NCBI GenBank assembly: GCA_015501055.1
Contig: JADNYV010000402.1
Coordinates: forward strand, 1-31,650
Length of the DNA: 31,650 nt
Reading direction: 5' to 3'
DNA from: Mucidula mucida
Taxonomy: Eukaryota > Basidiomycota > Agaricomycetes > Agaricales > Physalacriaceae
The notes under the pieces were generated by a model. It was not told the DNA's origin, made no database searches, and was given only the letters and a program-made list of their open reading frames with translations. The translations under genes and the position numbers were made by a program. This document shows positions 21,968 to 31,650 of the stretch, one piece after another. Every line of letters begins with the position of its first letter. Position 1 is the first letter of the stretch.

Positions 21968-22828
21968 TCACGGATCCCCCATAATCAGCGTATGAAAATT
22001 CGGGAACACCAGCTCCTCCTCGACCGTCTTCCTAATCACATCCTGAATAAACCTCTCCACGCGCGTCACATTCTTCAGCACATGCTTGTCTGCCTGCCCA
22101 ATCTCGCTCTCGATGAAAATCGACGGAAGCAAGCGCTGGCCTACAGGCGGCGGCTTCGCGTCTATATCTGGCGACGGCGTCTTCGGATGCGGGTGGGGGC
22201 CATAAGGATCCATCTCGTCCAAAACACACAGATGCACCCGCCTGCGCTCGCCCTCGTACGCCACGGCGACCTGGCCCGTGAAGATGAGCCCGGTCACGGA
22301 CAGCTTGATGGGGAGCGACATGAACATGGGCGAAGGGTAGTTGATCAAAAGCGACGTTGTGAGCGTTATGCGCAGGTCAGAGTGCCATGAAATGTTGAAA
22401 TGCAGCTGCAGATTCGGGTGGTCCGTCGGAGCCGGCAGGGTTGAAGGCGGAGAGGAAGGCGGGGCCGGGTCGGGGGAGGGGGAGGGCATGTAAGGCGGCC
22501 ACGTCGGAGGCCGGAAATCGACCATGCTCGGTCCGGGGATGGGAGCGTGCAATGGCGCGTACAGCTCGGGTGGGTGCGCTCCGCGGCGGGACACCCATTC
22601 AAAGTCCTCCTCCTCGTCATCGTCGTCGTCCTCCATGAAATCACGATAGATGTCCGCGAGATCCACGAGCTCCACGTCGGGAGAGGTCGAGCCGAATTCC
22701 AGGGAGGTCACCTCGACGGGGCCGATGAAGGAAGGGCGCGCGGTCGATGCGAGTTGGCGGTTGAGGATGGACACGAGTTTCGAGGAGAGGGAGGCGTCGA
22801 GCTTGCACCAGTCGAGGTCGATGGACAT
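21968..22828 (-). CDS. MDM12: Mdm12, ERMES complex subunit
   Basis: Cytosolic lipid-transfer subunit of the ER-mitochondria encounter structure (with Mmm1, Mdm10 and Mdm34). It is a single exon of 286 codons, within the normal size range for the family. The N-terminus MSIDLDWCKLDASLSSKLV is the characteristic start of Mdm12. The next part (residues 30-64) gives the first strands of the SMP fold (RPSFIGPVEVTSLEFG). An acidic run (66-75) and a proline-rich insert (about 85-135) interrupt the domain, a usual basidiomycete pattern. The SMP domain resumes with LQLHFNISWHSDLRITLTTS and ends KTVEEELVFPNFHTLIM, the typical C-terminus. No lesion is seen. A SINE-like repeat lies some 150 bases upstream of its start. 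Confidence 0.93.
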   Translation of the reverse strand: MSIDLDWCKLDASLSSKLVSILNRQLASTARPSFIGPVEVTSLEFGSTSPDVELVDLADIYRDFMEDDDDDEEEDFEWVSRRGAHPPELYAPLHAPIPGPSMVDFRPPTWPPYMPSPSPDPAPPSSPPSTLPAPTDHPNLQLHFNISWHSDLRITLTTSLLINYPSPMFMSLPIKLSVTGLIFTGQVAVAYEGERRRVHLCVLDEMDPYGPHPHPKTPSPDIDAKPPPVGQRLLPSIFIESEIGQADKHVLKNVTRVERFIQDVIRKTVEEELVFPNFHTLIMGDP

Positions 22829-22974
22829 GGTGATGAGAGTGTAACCCTAACCTTGGTGAGGTCGCCGATCATGACGTCGCGCTTCAGAATCAATGATAAA
22901 TGTCACTTCGGGTGAAGACTTCAGTATTCATTCCGAACTGTTTCAAAAAATCAGCCTTAAGAAAACTTGTGTTA

Positions 22975-23222
22975 GGCCTCGCACCGCATGTCTGAGAAGA
23001 TCCATCCCCACTGAGGGCGAAGTCTGAAGAGAGTATCATGGTCCACCTTTGCAAAACTCGAAAGCACCTTAGAATTTTCGCTCGCCCGGTTGAGAAACAT
23101 CACTCCATATAGCCCGTCCGGCGGATCTGTAGTCAAAAAAGACCGACGAGTCGCGATTCGAACCAGCACCAAAAAACCGTCTTCGATTACATATTAGCCA
23201 CTGTAGCCACTAGGCCATGGCG
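22975..23222 (-). repeat. tRNA-derived SINE-like repeat
   Basis: Read on the minus strand from 23222: CATGGCCTAGTGGCTACAGT resembles a Pol III A box (TRGCNNAGTGG). About 53 bases later GGTTCGAATCG (near 23155) matches a B box. A T6 run follows (near 23136) and then about 150 bases of non-tRNA body down to ATGCGGTGCGAGGCCTAACA (near 22975). The tRNA arms do not fold properly (T-stem mismatches), so this is not a working tRNA gene; a degraded tRNA-headed SINE fits better. Clear target duplications were not found. Two related tRNA heads lie on the other strand at 24498 and 24707. Confidence 0.5.
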
Positions 23223-23533
23223 CCTTGCTTATTGTACCTCTTCACTTTGCCGTCAATCGTCGCTAGAAGAGAAAGTGTGGAGAAGGAAGCGACGTTGGCG
23301 GGCAGCGCTCTGTATATGCGGTAGCGCAGTAAGACATGATTGTGGTACTTGCCGCGCGTGACACAATGATTCTCAATGGTACGCGGCATGCACTAGTATT
23401 TGAAGGCGCCGCAGTAGAAGCAACGGTTTCTTCGCCGGCTGAATCCAAGCCGCGGAAACAGTGCCACTTGTGGCTGTGTATGAGTAGAGATGAGGAGGCT
23501 TTATAATGAACTTTAAAGAAAACATCGCGTCCT
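23223..23533. other. Gene-free part of the repeat island
   Basis: No supported gene. Short open frames here have no recognisable motif. Confidence 0.4.
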
Positions 23534-23643
23534 TATCGGTGTCCAGATGCACTTTCATTCTGATCGGCCGCGTGGACCTCTGCGTCCGCGTCGAGTGTCG
23601 CGCCTTTGACCTCGGCTGGCTGTACCTCTGAGTCTCTCTTCTG
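23534..23643 (-). repeat. 110-bp inverted repeat, copy on minus strand
   Basis: The reverse complement of this segment matches 24135-24244 with about 4 mismatches in 110. The shared sequence starts CAGAAGAGAGACTCAG and ends GGACACCGATA. One frame is open through both copies (RDSEVQPAEVKGATLDADAE...), so it may be a captured gene fragment. The flanks share no similarity. Confidence 0.85.
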
Positions 23644-24134
23644 AGATCATCCAACTATGCTTGATGAACATTAGCTTTGTACTGAAGCTCGAATTCTCGG
23701 CTAAGTCGACCATAAATTGTGGTTGATGTGAAGCACATCCGATTATATCAGGCTGCTGAGCTTGTGTTGGGGTTTGCCTCATTTCGCATTCGAAGACACA
23801 AAGCTGGATGGTCGAACTTAGCTCTGCTGCCGACCTGATCAGCAGATAATTAAAATTTGCCTTGGCATCCAGAAAAGGAGTTGAGTCTATCTACAGCATC
23901 ATTGAAGACCACAATTTGTTACCTCGCGGACACCAGATAGACAGCTGTAGCCACCCTTTAGACCGCACTTCTGCGCATTTTTGTGGAAGTCCAAGCCAGC
24001 GCGCTCATACCTTCATGATCGCCGGACCAAGGGCCAAGGCGAGTCGACACTGTGGGATCTTGTGAGAGTGCGTTGAACATTCTTAGGTGGGCCATCTAGT
24101 TTTCATTGAGGATACTGAACACTACTCTAAGGTA

Positions 24135-24244
24135 CAGAAGAGAGACTCAGAGGTACAGCCAGCCGAGGTCAAAGGCGCGACACTCGACGCGGACGCGGAG
24201 GTGCACGCGGCCGATCGGAATAAAAGTGCATCTGGACACCGATA
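24135..24244 (+). repeat. 110-bp inverted repeat, copy on plus strand
   Basis: Partner of 23534-23643 at about 96% identity, separated from it by 491 bases. Identity ends sharply on both sides, so this is a bounded repeat unit and not the edge of a longer duplication. Confidence 0.85.
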
Positions 24245-24497
24245 CGTCCTTGGTACCCATATCACGTGGACGCGTCCTTCGTCCCATTATTGCTAAGAAT
24301 TGCTTTCACAATGCACATCGAGGCGCATTGCAAGCTGATAATTACCTTACCAAATCCAGCTTGTCTGCCTCATTGATGGTTTAGGTTTGTCAATTGGGCG
24401 AGGCTGACATAAGTACCTCCCAAGAGCGATTCTTGCTCCCGACATTTGACATCAAATATTATCATCACGCCTCTGCTTCTCTCGAGATCCTTAAGCT

Positions 24498-24528
24498 GTG
24501 GCACCATGGGCTAGTAGCTACGGTGACA
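24498..24528 (+). repeat. tRNA-head-like repeat, copy A
   Basis: GTGGCACCATGGGCTAGTAG... matches 24707-24737 with 3 mismatches in 31, and the head of the SINE-like unit at 23222 (minus) with about 6. The core resembles a Pol III A box. No B box follows it. Confidence 0.55.
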
Positions 24529-24706
24529 AAATTTCAGTGGCACATGTACATTTTTTCCCCTTACGACTGCCACTAAACTTCAACATCAAAACGTATAACG
24601 GGAAGATAAAGTTTAGGACCAGGTCGCCGGCAGCAACATCCGCTAGGCACCTGGGCTTGCTGCGCCACACTTTCCTATCAAGCTTCCTGCTTCTCATTAC
24701 CAAGAC

Positions 24707-24737
24707 GTGGCACCATGACCTAGTAGTTACGGTGACA
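24707..24737 (+). repeat. tRNA-head-like repeat, copy B
   Basis: Direct repeat of 24498-24528, offset by 209 bases. About 38 bases after its A-box-like core comes GGTCCGAGT (near 24753), a B-box-like string, followed at once by T6, a Pol III terminator. This makes a compact Pol III-type unit, though not a foldable tRNA as far as I can tell. Confidence 0.5.
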
Positions 24738-24966
24738 CACAGATAGAGGAGTCGGTCCGAGTTTTTTGCTCATGCGCCTAAACATGGCCCTGTCGTTGAC
24801 GACGCGTCGGAGGAAGATGGGAAAGGGCGCAGGTGGGCAGTGGCGCTACAAGTCGGGAGATCGCCTGCACGCAACTATAGTGAGAGCTTCTTACCCACGT
24901 GCGATTAACGTCAAACACGTCTGGAATCATGAGTACAATGATATAGATACAAAGCCAACCCACCCC

Positions 24967-27591
24967 TCAATGCTCATTCAACCAATCCGACACCCGCTCA
25001 ACCAGATCCGCCTTCTTCCCAGACACAGGCTGCGCCTTGCTCTTCAAAAACTCCTTCAACGTAGCCACTAGCAACTTGTCCAGCGTCCCCGAATCATACC
25101 GACTGCGGATCTCCGCCTCGTCTATCGACGTCTCCTATAAGTATGCCATCGTCAATATGGACGGACACATGCAGAGCCGAACAGGACCTACAGCAGCACG
25201 CTTTGTTGCCGTGGACCTCGACTTGGTCGGCATCACCAGATCATGAGACGGATCGTCTTGGATGAGTTTCTTCCATTCAGCCATAAGCGCCCCGGCACGC
25301 TAAGTGACGGTCAGTACCAGTTCCTCGAAAGACGCTGGGAAGAACGCACCTTGTGAATAAGATCATTATTCGGTAGCGTCTCGTCTTTGAACGAGTCCGG
25401 GTCATATTCTTCATGAAACGCGCTCGCTTGAAGCTGCGCATTGTGGAATGCCAGGACTGAAGATTCAGGTTGAAAATTGCATCAGGCAATGTGAGGGAAG
25501 ACATACCGGGATTGGGATAAGAGTCTGGAGGGTAGCCGCCAGACTTGAGACATAATTTGTTGATAAATTTGTATGCCGCGTCTTTAAGATCATCACTCGC
25601 TATTTAAGATTTAGTAAATGCTTCAACAAGCACGCTCGACGCACCTGTGAATCCTTTATCAATCGGCGCCGCCCTAATATCATCCGCGAATGGCAAAGGG
25701 ATAAGATGGAACCCCGCTGGTTCTGTCCATCCGCCCTCATCCACCTTCTCTTCCTGCGGCAACAACGCGCAAAACGTGGGCGCCGAATTTCGCCTCGTAA
25801 CAGCCAGAACCAACCCGATCTTTTTCTTCTTCACTAGCGATTTGAGAAGCGCAGTGAACGTTCGCTTGCTTCCGGAATAGGTCTGCCTTGAACCGTCAGC
25901 AAATTGTCGAATATTTAAACGATAAAAGCACCATTTCGTCCGGGTGTATGAATTGCGAATGCTTTATGTTGTCCTCATACGCGAGCTCGCTCCGGTCCTT
26001 AAAACCAAGTAGTTTGAGACCTACGGACGTCGTTGAGAAAGCAGCACCCAAACGACAGTCATGCGTACCTGGCTCAAGTCCCAATGTGCGAAAAGTCCGT
26101 ATTTCCTCAGCAGTGTACAGCGGCTGAACGGTGAGGTCTATGAACGAGAATGTGGGAGGTTATACCACTGACGTACCCTGTCGCCCGGCTTTACAACCCT
26201 CCCAGTGATCTCCTCGCTCCCTTCCCCATCCTCAGTAGCCGATTTGACAGTTTTGACGTGCATCCCATATAAAATGCTCTTCTTATCCACTTCCGCTTCG
26301 CGTTCCTATACGAGCTCAACAATTGTACTGGGAGAATCAAGAAATACTGACGGGATCGACGTAAAGTGTCCTGGAATCAGCAACCTCCATCCGGTCGCCG
26401 AGGTCGGTAAAGTACTTGTAGGAACCCTTTTTCTGCTCAGTCACCAAACCGTATCTATAAACAGTCAGCGAAATGTCTGTGGGGAACTTGACAGTGATTT
26501 ACCCTTTAACACCAATGGTGAGCCCCTCTGCAAGTTTGAAAGGCACACTAAACAGCGCCCGCTTGGGAACTTCGTGGAAACGCATCTGAGCCAGGAGGTC
26601 TTCGATGCGAGAAATTGAAATTGATTCCGGGAGTCCCTCTTCATCTTCATCTTCGGCCATATTCGAGAGGAGAACGGATGAGTAAAATTTGTTTTTGTCA
26701 AAGGGCTTATCCTCGGTACTGATGAAGAACGGTTCGACGGTAACACCCGCTTGCGTCAAATCCTGCAAAAGTCTCTCAGCTCGGAGTTCTCGATGAGAGT
26801 TCCACACCTACTGTGAGCGTTGTTTTCGCAGAAGTGATGAGTTGTGGGGCTGTGTGGGGTTGGTCTTCATCTGTTATGAGGAAGACGCGTTTCGTTGCGG
26901 TCTTCGGAGCGCTGCAATCAATAAGCTTTAGTTCAGGAGGAGAAATAGAAACAAACCCGTCGCGTAATACCCAGTTGCAACTGGTGAAGACATCGCCCAT
27001 TGGAACGCGTTGACCTTCGACAGGAGGGAAAGTTTGGCATAGTGTTTCTCGGGGTTCTGCAATGAACATGAGCTGCGCAAAACAAATATTAGACGGCATG
27101 CGCGCCTTCGAGTAGATGTATAAGGTCTTGGATGGTTTGAGCACTGAGAGGTGAGATTGGCTGGAACAAGTAGGTGTTGCGCTTGATCTCCGAGCCTTGT
27201 AGATCCTTTCGGTCTGCGGTCTTTGTCTAGAGCGGCAAACTCAAATTGGAAAGTAACAAGCTACGGATGCGAGCTCACAGTGTTGAAGAGAAGAATTCCG
27301 ATAGAATCATTCGGGCCGACTACCACTTTCTTCTTTTGTATCTGCATGGCAGCATCCAAAGCCATATACAAGTTGGATGTCTGAACGTCCTCGTATACGG
27401 GATCATCGAACATAGCTTGCATCGACGGCGAGCAGTCAATGCAGAATAGAATGACGTCCTTTTTTGTTTCCATGAACTGATGCATCATTTAGCTTTGTGC
27501 TGCATTGTCGTCGGCAATGACGACGTACAGAAGTATCCTGGAGTTCTTCGTCGTCCTCGTCGTCCACTTTATTCCAGTCATCGTAGCTCAT
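24967..27591 (-). CDS. KU70: Ku70, DNA end-binding subunit of non-homologous end joining
   Basis: Nuclear Ku70 forms the Ku70/Ku80 ring on DNA double-strand ends. Exon 1 (27591-27529) is acidic (MSYDDWNKVDDEDDEELQ). Exon 2 (27476-27279) opens the vWA domain (KDVILFCIDCSPSM, MQIQKKKVVVGPNDSIGILLFNT). Later exons give VPMGDVFTSCNWVLRDG, KRVFLITDEDQPH, VTVEPFFISTEDKPF and SISRIEDLLAQMRFHEVPKR. The core barrel follows: GYGLVTEQKKGSYKYFTDLG, SILYGMHV, FRTLGLEPGLKLLGFKDRSE and PEPAGFH-type sequence (EPAGFHLIPLPFADDIRAAP). The C-terminus ends with a SAP domain (LKEFLKSKAQPVSGKKADLVERVSDWLNEH, split here only in reading: LKEFLKSKAQ, then KKADLVERVSDWL). About 13 exons, all joins resolved in frame. 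Intron 27105-27057 appears to need a GC donor (GAAG|GCGCGC). No broken exon seen. Confidence 0.93.
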
Positions 27592-28766
27592 TGTTAAGAG
27601 GAAAAGAGGGGGAGGGACGTGAAATCGAGGCGCGGTGGTGGCGGGAGTCAAGTGCGGAGGCGAATCGGCGCGCGCGTCAAGTGACTGTCATGATCACATG
27701 CTCGTTATCCGTGACATCACCTTGCCGTCCTCGTTCATTGAACCATTGCCACACACTGACGACTTGGACCTTATGAGGCTCAAAATGTCAGCATAACGGA
27801 AGGATAATTCTCGCGTGGATCACTCTCTAGCCGCTCAATCGTGACTTATCCATGAACCTAGGTAGGTAGGTCTTAGTATCATGATGCTGCCTTGCGTATA
27901 GCAACAACCCATAGTAGTCGCTTTTAACTTGGTACGGTCAGTTTTCCTTCGCTATGTACCTCTTATTGATAGCACGGACGAATCATCAGGACGAAGAAAC
28001 ACGGTAGGATTGCTCAACAGGGCGTACAGAAAAAGTTGAGATTCTCCTCATAAAAAGCCGTACTATGAAGAACGTAGCGCTGTCCGGTCATTTGGAGCAA
28101 GGCCGCCGACCATTAGTCGAAGGCTTCGTCGCTGTTGAAGAATGCTTAACAGTTCATGAAGCAGTCAGGTATAGGGTGTTAAACTTCAGACAAGGACTTA
28201 CGATCAAGCCCTGGACCTTACGACCCACGTTTACTATAGCAGCTTTCGCGCGAGTGGCGGTCTTCGCCTCTACTATTACTGACTCTTCCATGTCCGACAT
28301 GACAGACATTGTGGATGCATATGATGCCTACTTGCGTTTCAGGACACGCCGACTCACTGCAAGGTCTACAGTGCTCACCTTTCGCAGGCTTACAGCAGAT
28401 GCGTTACAGTTACTTGTGGGCGTGTTCATGGTGAAAGGGTGTATAGACCAGGTCGAGCCTCAAGAGCCCTTTAAATCTGAAAGGCAGGCCAAAGGCCTGC
28501 GGGGAAGCGCCATTGTTGTTTGCAGGGCTACGACAGTTACTTGGTTAGGACAGTACTTTGCTCAAGCCCCTGATGAATTGTTCTCTGTGTCCCGGACTTT
28601 GCGGGTGTCTTTGCGCGTGGATGAATGTTTTTCTATTGTACAGGCCCAAGTGTGGACCAAGTGTGGATGGCCCGAAGCAACGATCGCTCCGATCACTGGT
28701 ACAATCATGGCGGGTGGCCTTGAACAATGGAGGTGGCCAATGGCGCGCTGGTTGTGATATAAAAGT
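27592..28766. other. Intergenic region between KU70 and the 28.8-kb hypothetical
   Basis: It holds the KU70 promoter (minus) and probably the upstream part of the plus-strand gene. An uninterrupted frame at 28065-28757 (230 codons) shows no recognisable domain or splice support and is not called. Confidence 0.45.
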
Positions 28767-29544
28767 GAAGTCGCCGTTAATCTACGACCTCATTACCACC
28801 CCAGAAGCAGCACTCTCAGCTTTCATGAATTTCAAGGACCAACACCGATTCGAGTCTATGAACGAACAACGTTACGATCCAAGGCGCAGGGTTCGTATCT
28901 TGCCGTGTACCTCTCATGTCCTGAGCTCTAATTTTTTTTTCTCTCTCTAGTCGCCGCATCCATCTATCTCCGAGAGAGATCCTCCCAGGGAGGCTGACAT
29001 CACCGATTCGAGTAAAGGATTTCTGTTCGCGTCCTCGGCTTCGTTGCATAGCCAATGCTCGAGCTTCGCGGAAATCCCATCCCCGTCTGCCCCTCCCCCG
29101 TCTGTCACCGGCTCCGCGCTGCGATTGCCCCGAGTACCCGTGCCCAGCACCAACATAGAACTGGAGGACCTCATCGACAAGCGTCTGCGCGCCATGGTGC
29201 GGCTGGATGACTATGAAAAGATTCTCTCGGAAGACCCCGTAAAGTTTATGCCACGACCGAGCGTTATGGATGGTCAGAGATTTGATCCCTCTCTGAGAAG
29301 ACAGCAAAGCGCCGAGCATGATCCTGAGTCTGAGGTTCGTTGTGGCTTCTAACCTCGATCTGCTTGCTGATATACGTTACGCGTTTTGTAGACATCAGAT
29401 GGAGATTCCCTTGTTGAGATTGATCTGTCTGACGATGTGTCTAGATTTGACTCTGAGAGCACCAAAAACCATATCGAGGGAAGCTTCTTCCACGTCGGTG
29501 TGGCGAAGGTCAAGGTGTACCTTAGTGGGCGCAAGCTTGCATGA
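28767..29544 (+). CDS. Hypothetical protein, three visible exons (5' end unresolved)
   Basis: Exons: about 28767-28890 (SPLIYDLITTPEAALSAFMNF), 28951-29334 (acidic/serine-rich, then LRLPRVPVPSTNIELEDLID and RLRAMVRLDDYEKILSEDP) and 29392-29544 (GDSLVEIDLSDDVSRF, ending YLSGRKLA, stop 29542-29544). Both introns (28891-28950 and 29335-29391) have GT-AG ends and keep the frame, the main evidence that this is a gene. The start is uncertain: either an in-frame ATG at 28825 or an earlier exon joined at the AG before 28767. I recognise no domain. There is no signal peptide or membrane helix. It lies convergent with the transporter at 29695. Confidence 0.55.
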
Positions 29545-29694
29545 TTAACTGTTTCGGAATCTCTAACGTTGTCACCATCGGCCGACAGATATGATGGCAT
29601 TCAGGACGTCATGTTTAGATTAATATTGTACGGTATGATAGGGATCAAATATGTGGATTTGTAGGGTATATGAAGAAAAAAGACTAGCAGGAAT

Positions 29695-31519
29695 TCATCC
29701 TGTTTTCGTCTTGAGGTTCTTCCAGAACAATGTAAATAGTATCGCACCAATACCAGCAATTGCGATCTCAAGGCCCGCATAATTTAACATACCGACACTG
29801 AACCCACTTCCTCCCCAGATAGCACCTGAGACCTCTGCCAGTGTAGTTACTGTACTGAATCGCAAGAGACGTCCGGCCATTTCCACTCCTGTGGAAGCTG
29901 TTTACTGAGCAAACTCACGGGTCACGGTACTGGCAAGGTTGAACCCTAGCGCCACAAGCCACCAGCACGCAAACACCGGTACCATATGTGATGCGGTTGG
30001 CAGCAAGGGAGACCGGTAAATGTGACGAGACCGATGGCTCCGATGGATACACCAGCAAGGAGTATATGCCGGTCCTGTATGCGACGTGCGAGGAACAGGT
30101 TCATCATCAAGAAGGGGAAGGTCGTTATTCCCCCGAGTGCGATGAAGTTCCCGGCCCCGAACGGTGAAAGTTGTAGTCTATGTTCGCCGGCAGTAAATAC
30201 AGGTATGTTTGATTCCCAAGCGCCTATTGATGATAAGGCTTTGCAAGACGGAACGACAGAAGACATACCGAGAATGAAGAAGCAGGTCATCGCGAACCAG
30301 CACATACAGATGACGACTCCCCATTGGGCTGAAGACATGGTACGTTGTTGTAATGGTACTAGAGTTTCGTCCGAGCCATATTTCTCCGAAGAATTGTCGC
30401 CGGGTGAACTGTCGACTGACATCTGTCTGGTTATAGCAGGGTGAATGGATGCATGGGGAAGGTCTTCGACATCCTCGAACCATATGTAGACACATATCCA
30501 GAAAGCAATCCAGACCCAGCCATAATCCAGCCAGGGCTCGTGTATCCATTGAAAACCTCGTTGGCGAATCCGATTTTGGTAAGAAGACCACCAAAAAATG
30601 GACCTTGTCAGAGTGAAGCATTAGCGAGGAGGAAAGATAGTATGTTGGACATTACCTGCGCTCATACCCAGACCTGCACCAAACGGCGTTTTCAGTCTGT
30701 GTAGACATACTAAACGACAAGTTGCACACCTTGACGAGGACGAGGCATCCGGCTAGAGTCGTCCGTTGGCGGATACCCACTATTCGGCCGTCTGAACAAT
30801 AACGCTTGCAATACATCCACCTATTTCATTTACTGAGAACGTTAAAGGGAGATGAGTGTCAGGTGGACGTACATGGAGAATGCCAGTCCACTGACAATTC
30901 GGCCGATAAGAATAAGATAGATGAACTTGGCCTTGTACGCCAGGGCATACAGAATATGACCAACTATAGAGGCGCCACAACTGACGTGAAGAGGAAGTTT
31001 GTAGTGGCCTGTGAACATGAACTCGGTAAAGAGTCTCCGAAATAACCGAAGGCTACAAACCATGGTCAAATTTCATCATCGGGAGAAGAGCCAGACCAGA
31101 AAAGACTGTCGGAATGCCGATAACAATTCCAGAGAACGTCGAGTCGCCACCGAGGTACTTTGCGTACTCGTTAGACGAGGACACAATGATGAAAAATGAA
31201 ATCTGTGAGGTGATAAGCATGCGTTCCTAGAGCGCTGGAGAGGCTGCGGTCAAACCTGTAATAGCAAGTTGGCGGCCAATATAATCATCATTGACGCCGT
31301 CTTCGGAAGCTTGAGTTCCTCGTCGGATTGGAGGAGAGAAGGCTTTCCCAGAGTCTGAGGCCAAACATTTAGGATAATTGGCGATAGACGAGGCCCATAT
31401 AAGTAAAAGAGAGAGAGCCGGCTGCGCTGTGCTAGGGCTGGCACTGAAAAGCATGCTGCTAACACCTTCATGATTAGCAGGGGGACCTGAGTAGGTTGCA
31501 TGTGGTGGTCGACTGGCAA
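29695..31519 (-). pseudogene. Major facilitator superfamily transporter with several frame breaks
   Basis: Membrane transporter, substrate unknown. Minus-strand exons in order: KLPKTASMMIILAANLLLQ (to 31256), ISFFIIVSSSNEYAKYLGG (from 31202), YKLPLHVSCGASIVGHILYA, IYLILIGRIVSGLAFSM, RYCSDGRIVGIRQRTTLAG (the conserved loop after TM4), LKTPFGAGLGMSA, GPFFGGLLTKIGFANEVFNG, then WIAFWICVYIWFEDVED, a hydrophilic central loop, WGVVICMCWFAMTCFFILG, FGAGNFIALGGITTFPFLMM, VPVFACWWLVALGFNLAST and GAIWGGSGFSVGMLNYAG. Single-base shifts are needed at about 30515-30517 (WIMAG to VWIAFW), about 30005 and about 29838 (NYTGR to VSGAIWGG). Either a decaying gene or assembly indels. The start is uncertain; ATG 31519 is one candidate. 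Confidence 0.7.
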
Positions 31520-31650
31520 TCATGAAAATGCCCCGGCAGGCTGGCAGGGGCGGCTATCCCGCCGCACTTTTTCTTCTTGACCACCATCATGACAGATTCA
31601 TGAAGTCGTTTACAGGCCCTGTACGTCTGTACGTCTAACTTGCTCAAGAA
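31520..31650. other. Right edge of the window, no gene seen
   Basis: Probably upstream sequence of the transporter gene; nothing else supportable. Confidence 0.4.

Noticed and set aside
23130..23222. Functional tRNA gene
   Set aside because: A and B boxes are present but the spacing is long and the T-stem and anticodon arm do not pair; better seen as a tRNA-derived repeat.
27057..27105. KU70 intron as a 22-nt GT-AG intron (gtctaa...gcgcag)
   Set aside because: It also keeps the frame, but 22 nt is below any intron size seen here; the 49-nt GC-AG version was preferred.
28065..28757. 230-codon open frame on the plus strand
   Set aside because: Long for chance, but no domain, no splice sites tying it to the next exons and no protein-like motif; left uncalled pending a search.
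1..31650. A secondary-metabolite cluster built on the two P450s and the transporter
   Set aside because: No polyketide, peptide or terpene synthase is present, and the transporter is 9 kb away beyond MDM12 and KU70 and looks broken.

Overview
The window is eukaryotic and almost certainly from a mushroom-forming basidiomycete (Agaricomycetes). Genes are split by many introns of about 45-60 nt with GT-AG borders and CTNA-type branch sites. The gene content is typical of that group: a DUF6535 membrane protein, multi-exon P450s, Plavaka-type and hAT-type transposases, a Ty3/gypsy-like LTR, and the housekeeping genes KU70 and MDM12. No prokaryotic signals (operons, Shine-Dalgarno sites, CRISPR) are expected or seen. 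All calls come from reading the sequence and from remembered family features; no database search was run.

Layout. 1-500: end of an LTR retrotransposon with a 443-bp LTR. 791-3126 (-): cytochrome P450 copy 1. 3958-7273 (+): DUF6535-type transmembrane protein. 7779-8330 (+): proline/serine-rich hypothetical ORF. 8309-14054: a Plavaka-like DNA transposon with 22-bp perfect terminal inverted repeats, carrying a broken transposase (-) and a divergent, apparently intact accessory ORF (+). 14412-17909: an hAT-like element with a decayed transposase (-). 18309-20674 (+): cytochrome P450 copy 2, a close paralogue of copy 1. 20790-21780 (-): unrecognised, probably broken gene. 21968-22828 (-): MDM12. 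22975-24966: repeat island with a tRNA-derived SINE-like unit, two related tRNA-head repeats and a 110-bp near-identical inverted repeat. 24967-27591 (-): KU70. 28767-29544 (+): three-exon hypothetical. 29695-31519 (-): major facilitator transporter with several frame breaks.

How it fits together. Two inversely oriented P450 paralogues with nearly the same intron positions, including a shared 12-nt microexon after the heme cysteine, flank a block that has taken in two DNA transposons. MDM12 (ER-mitochondria tether) and KU70 (end joining) look intact. The hAT transposase, the Plavaka transposase and the transporter carry nonsense codons, deletions or frame shifts. The most unusual feature is that four unrelated genes here each contain an intron that seems to need a GC rather than GT donor. 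I did not find a clear new defence, regulatory or biosynthetic system; the best leads are the GC-AG introns, the microexon, the two-gene Plavaka element and the SINE-like repeats.
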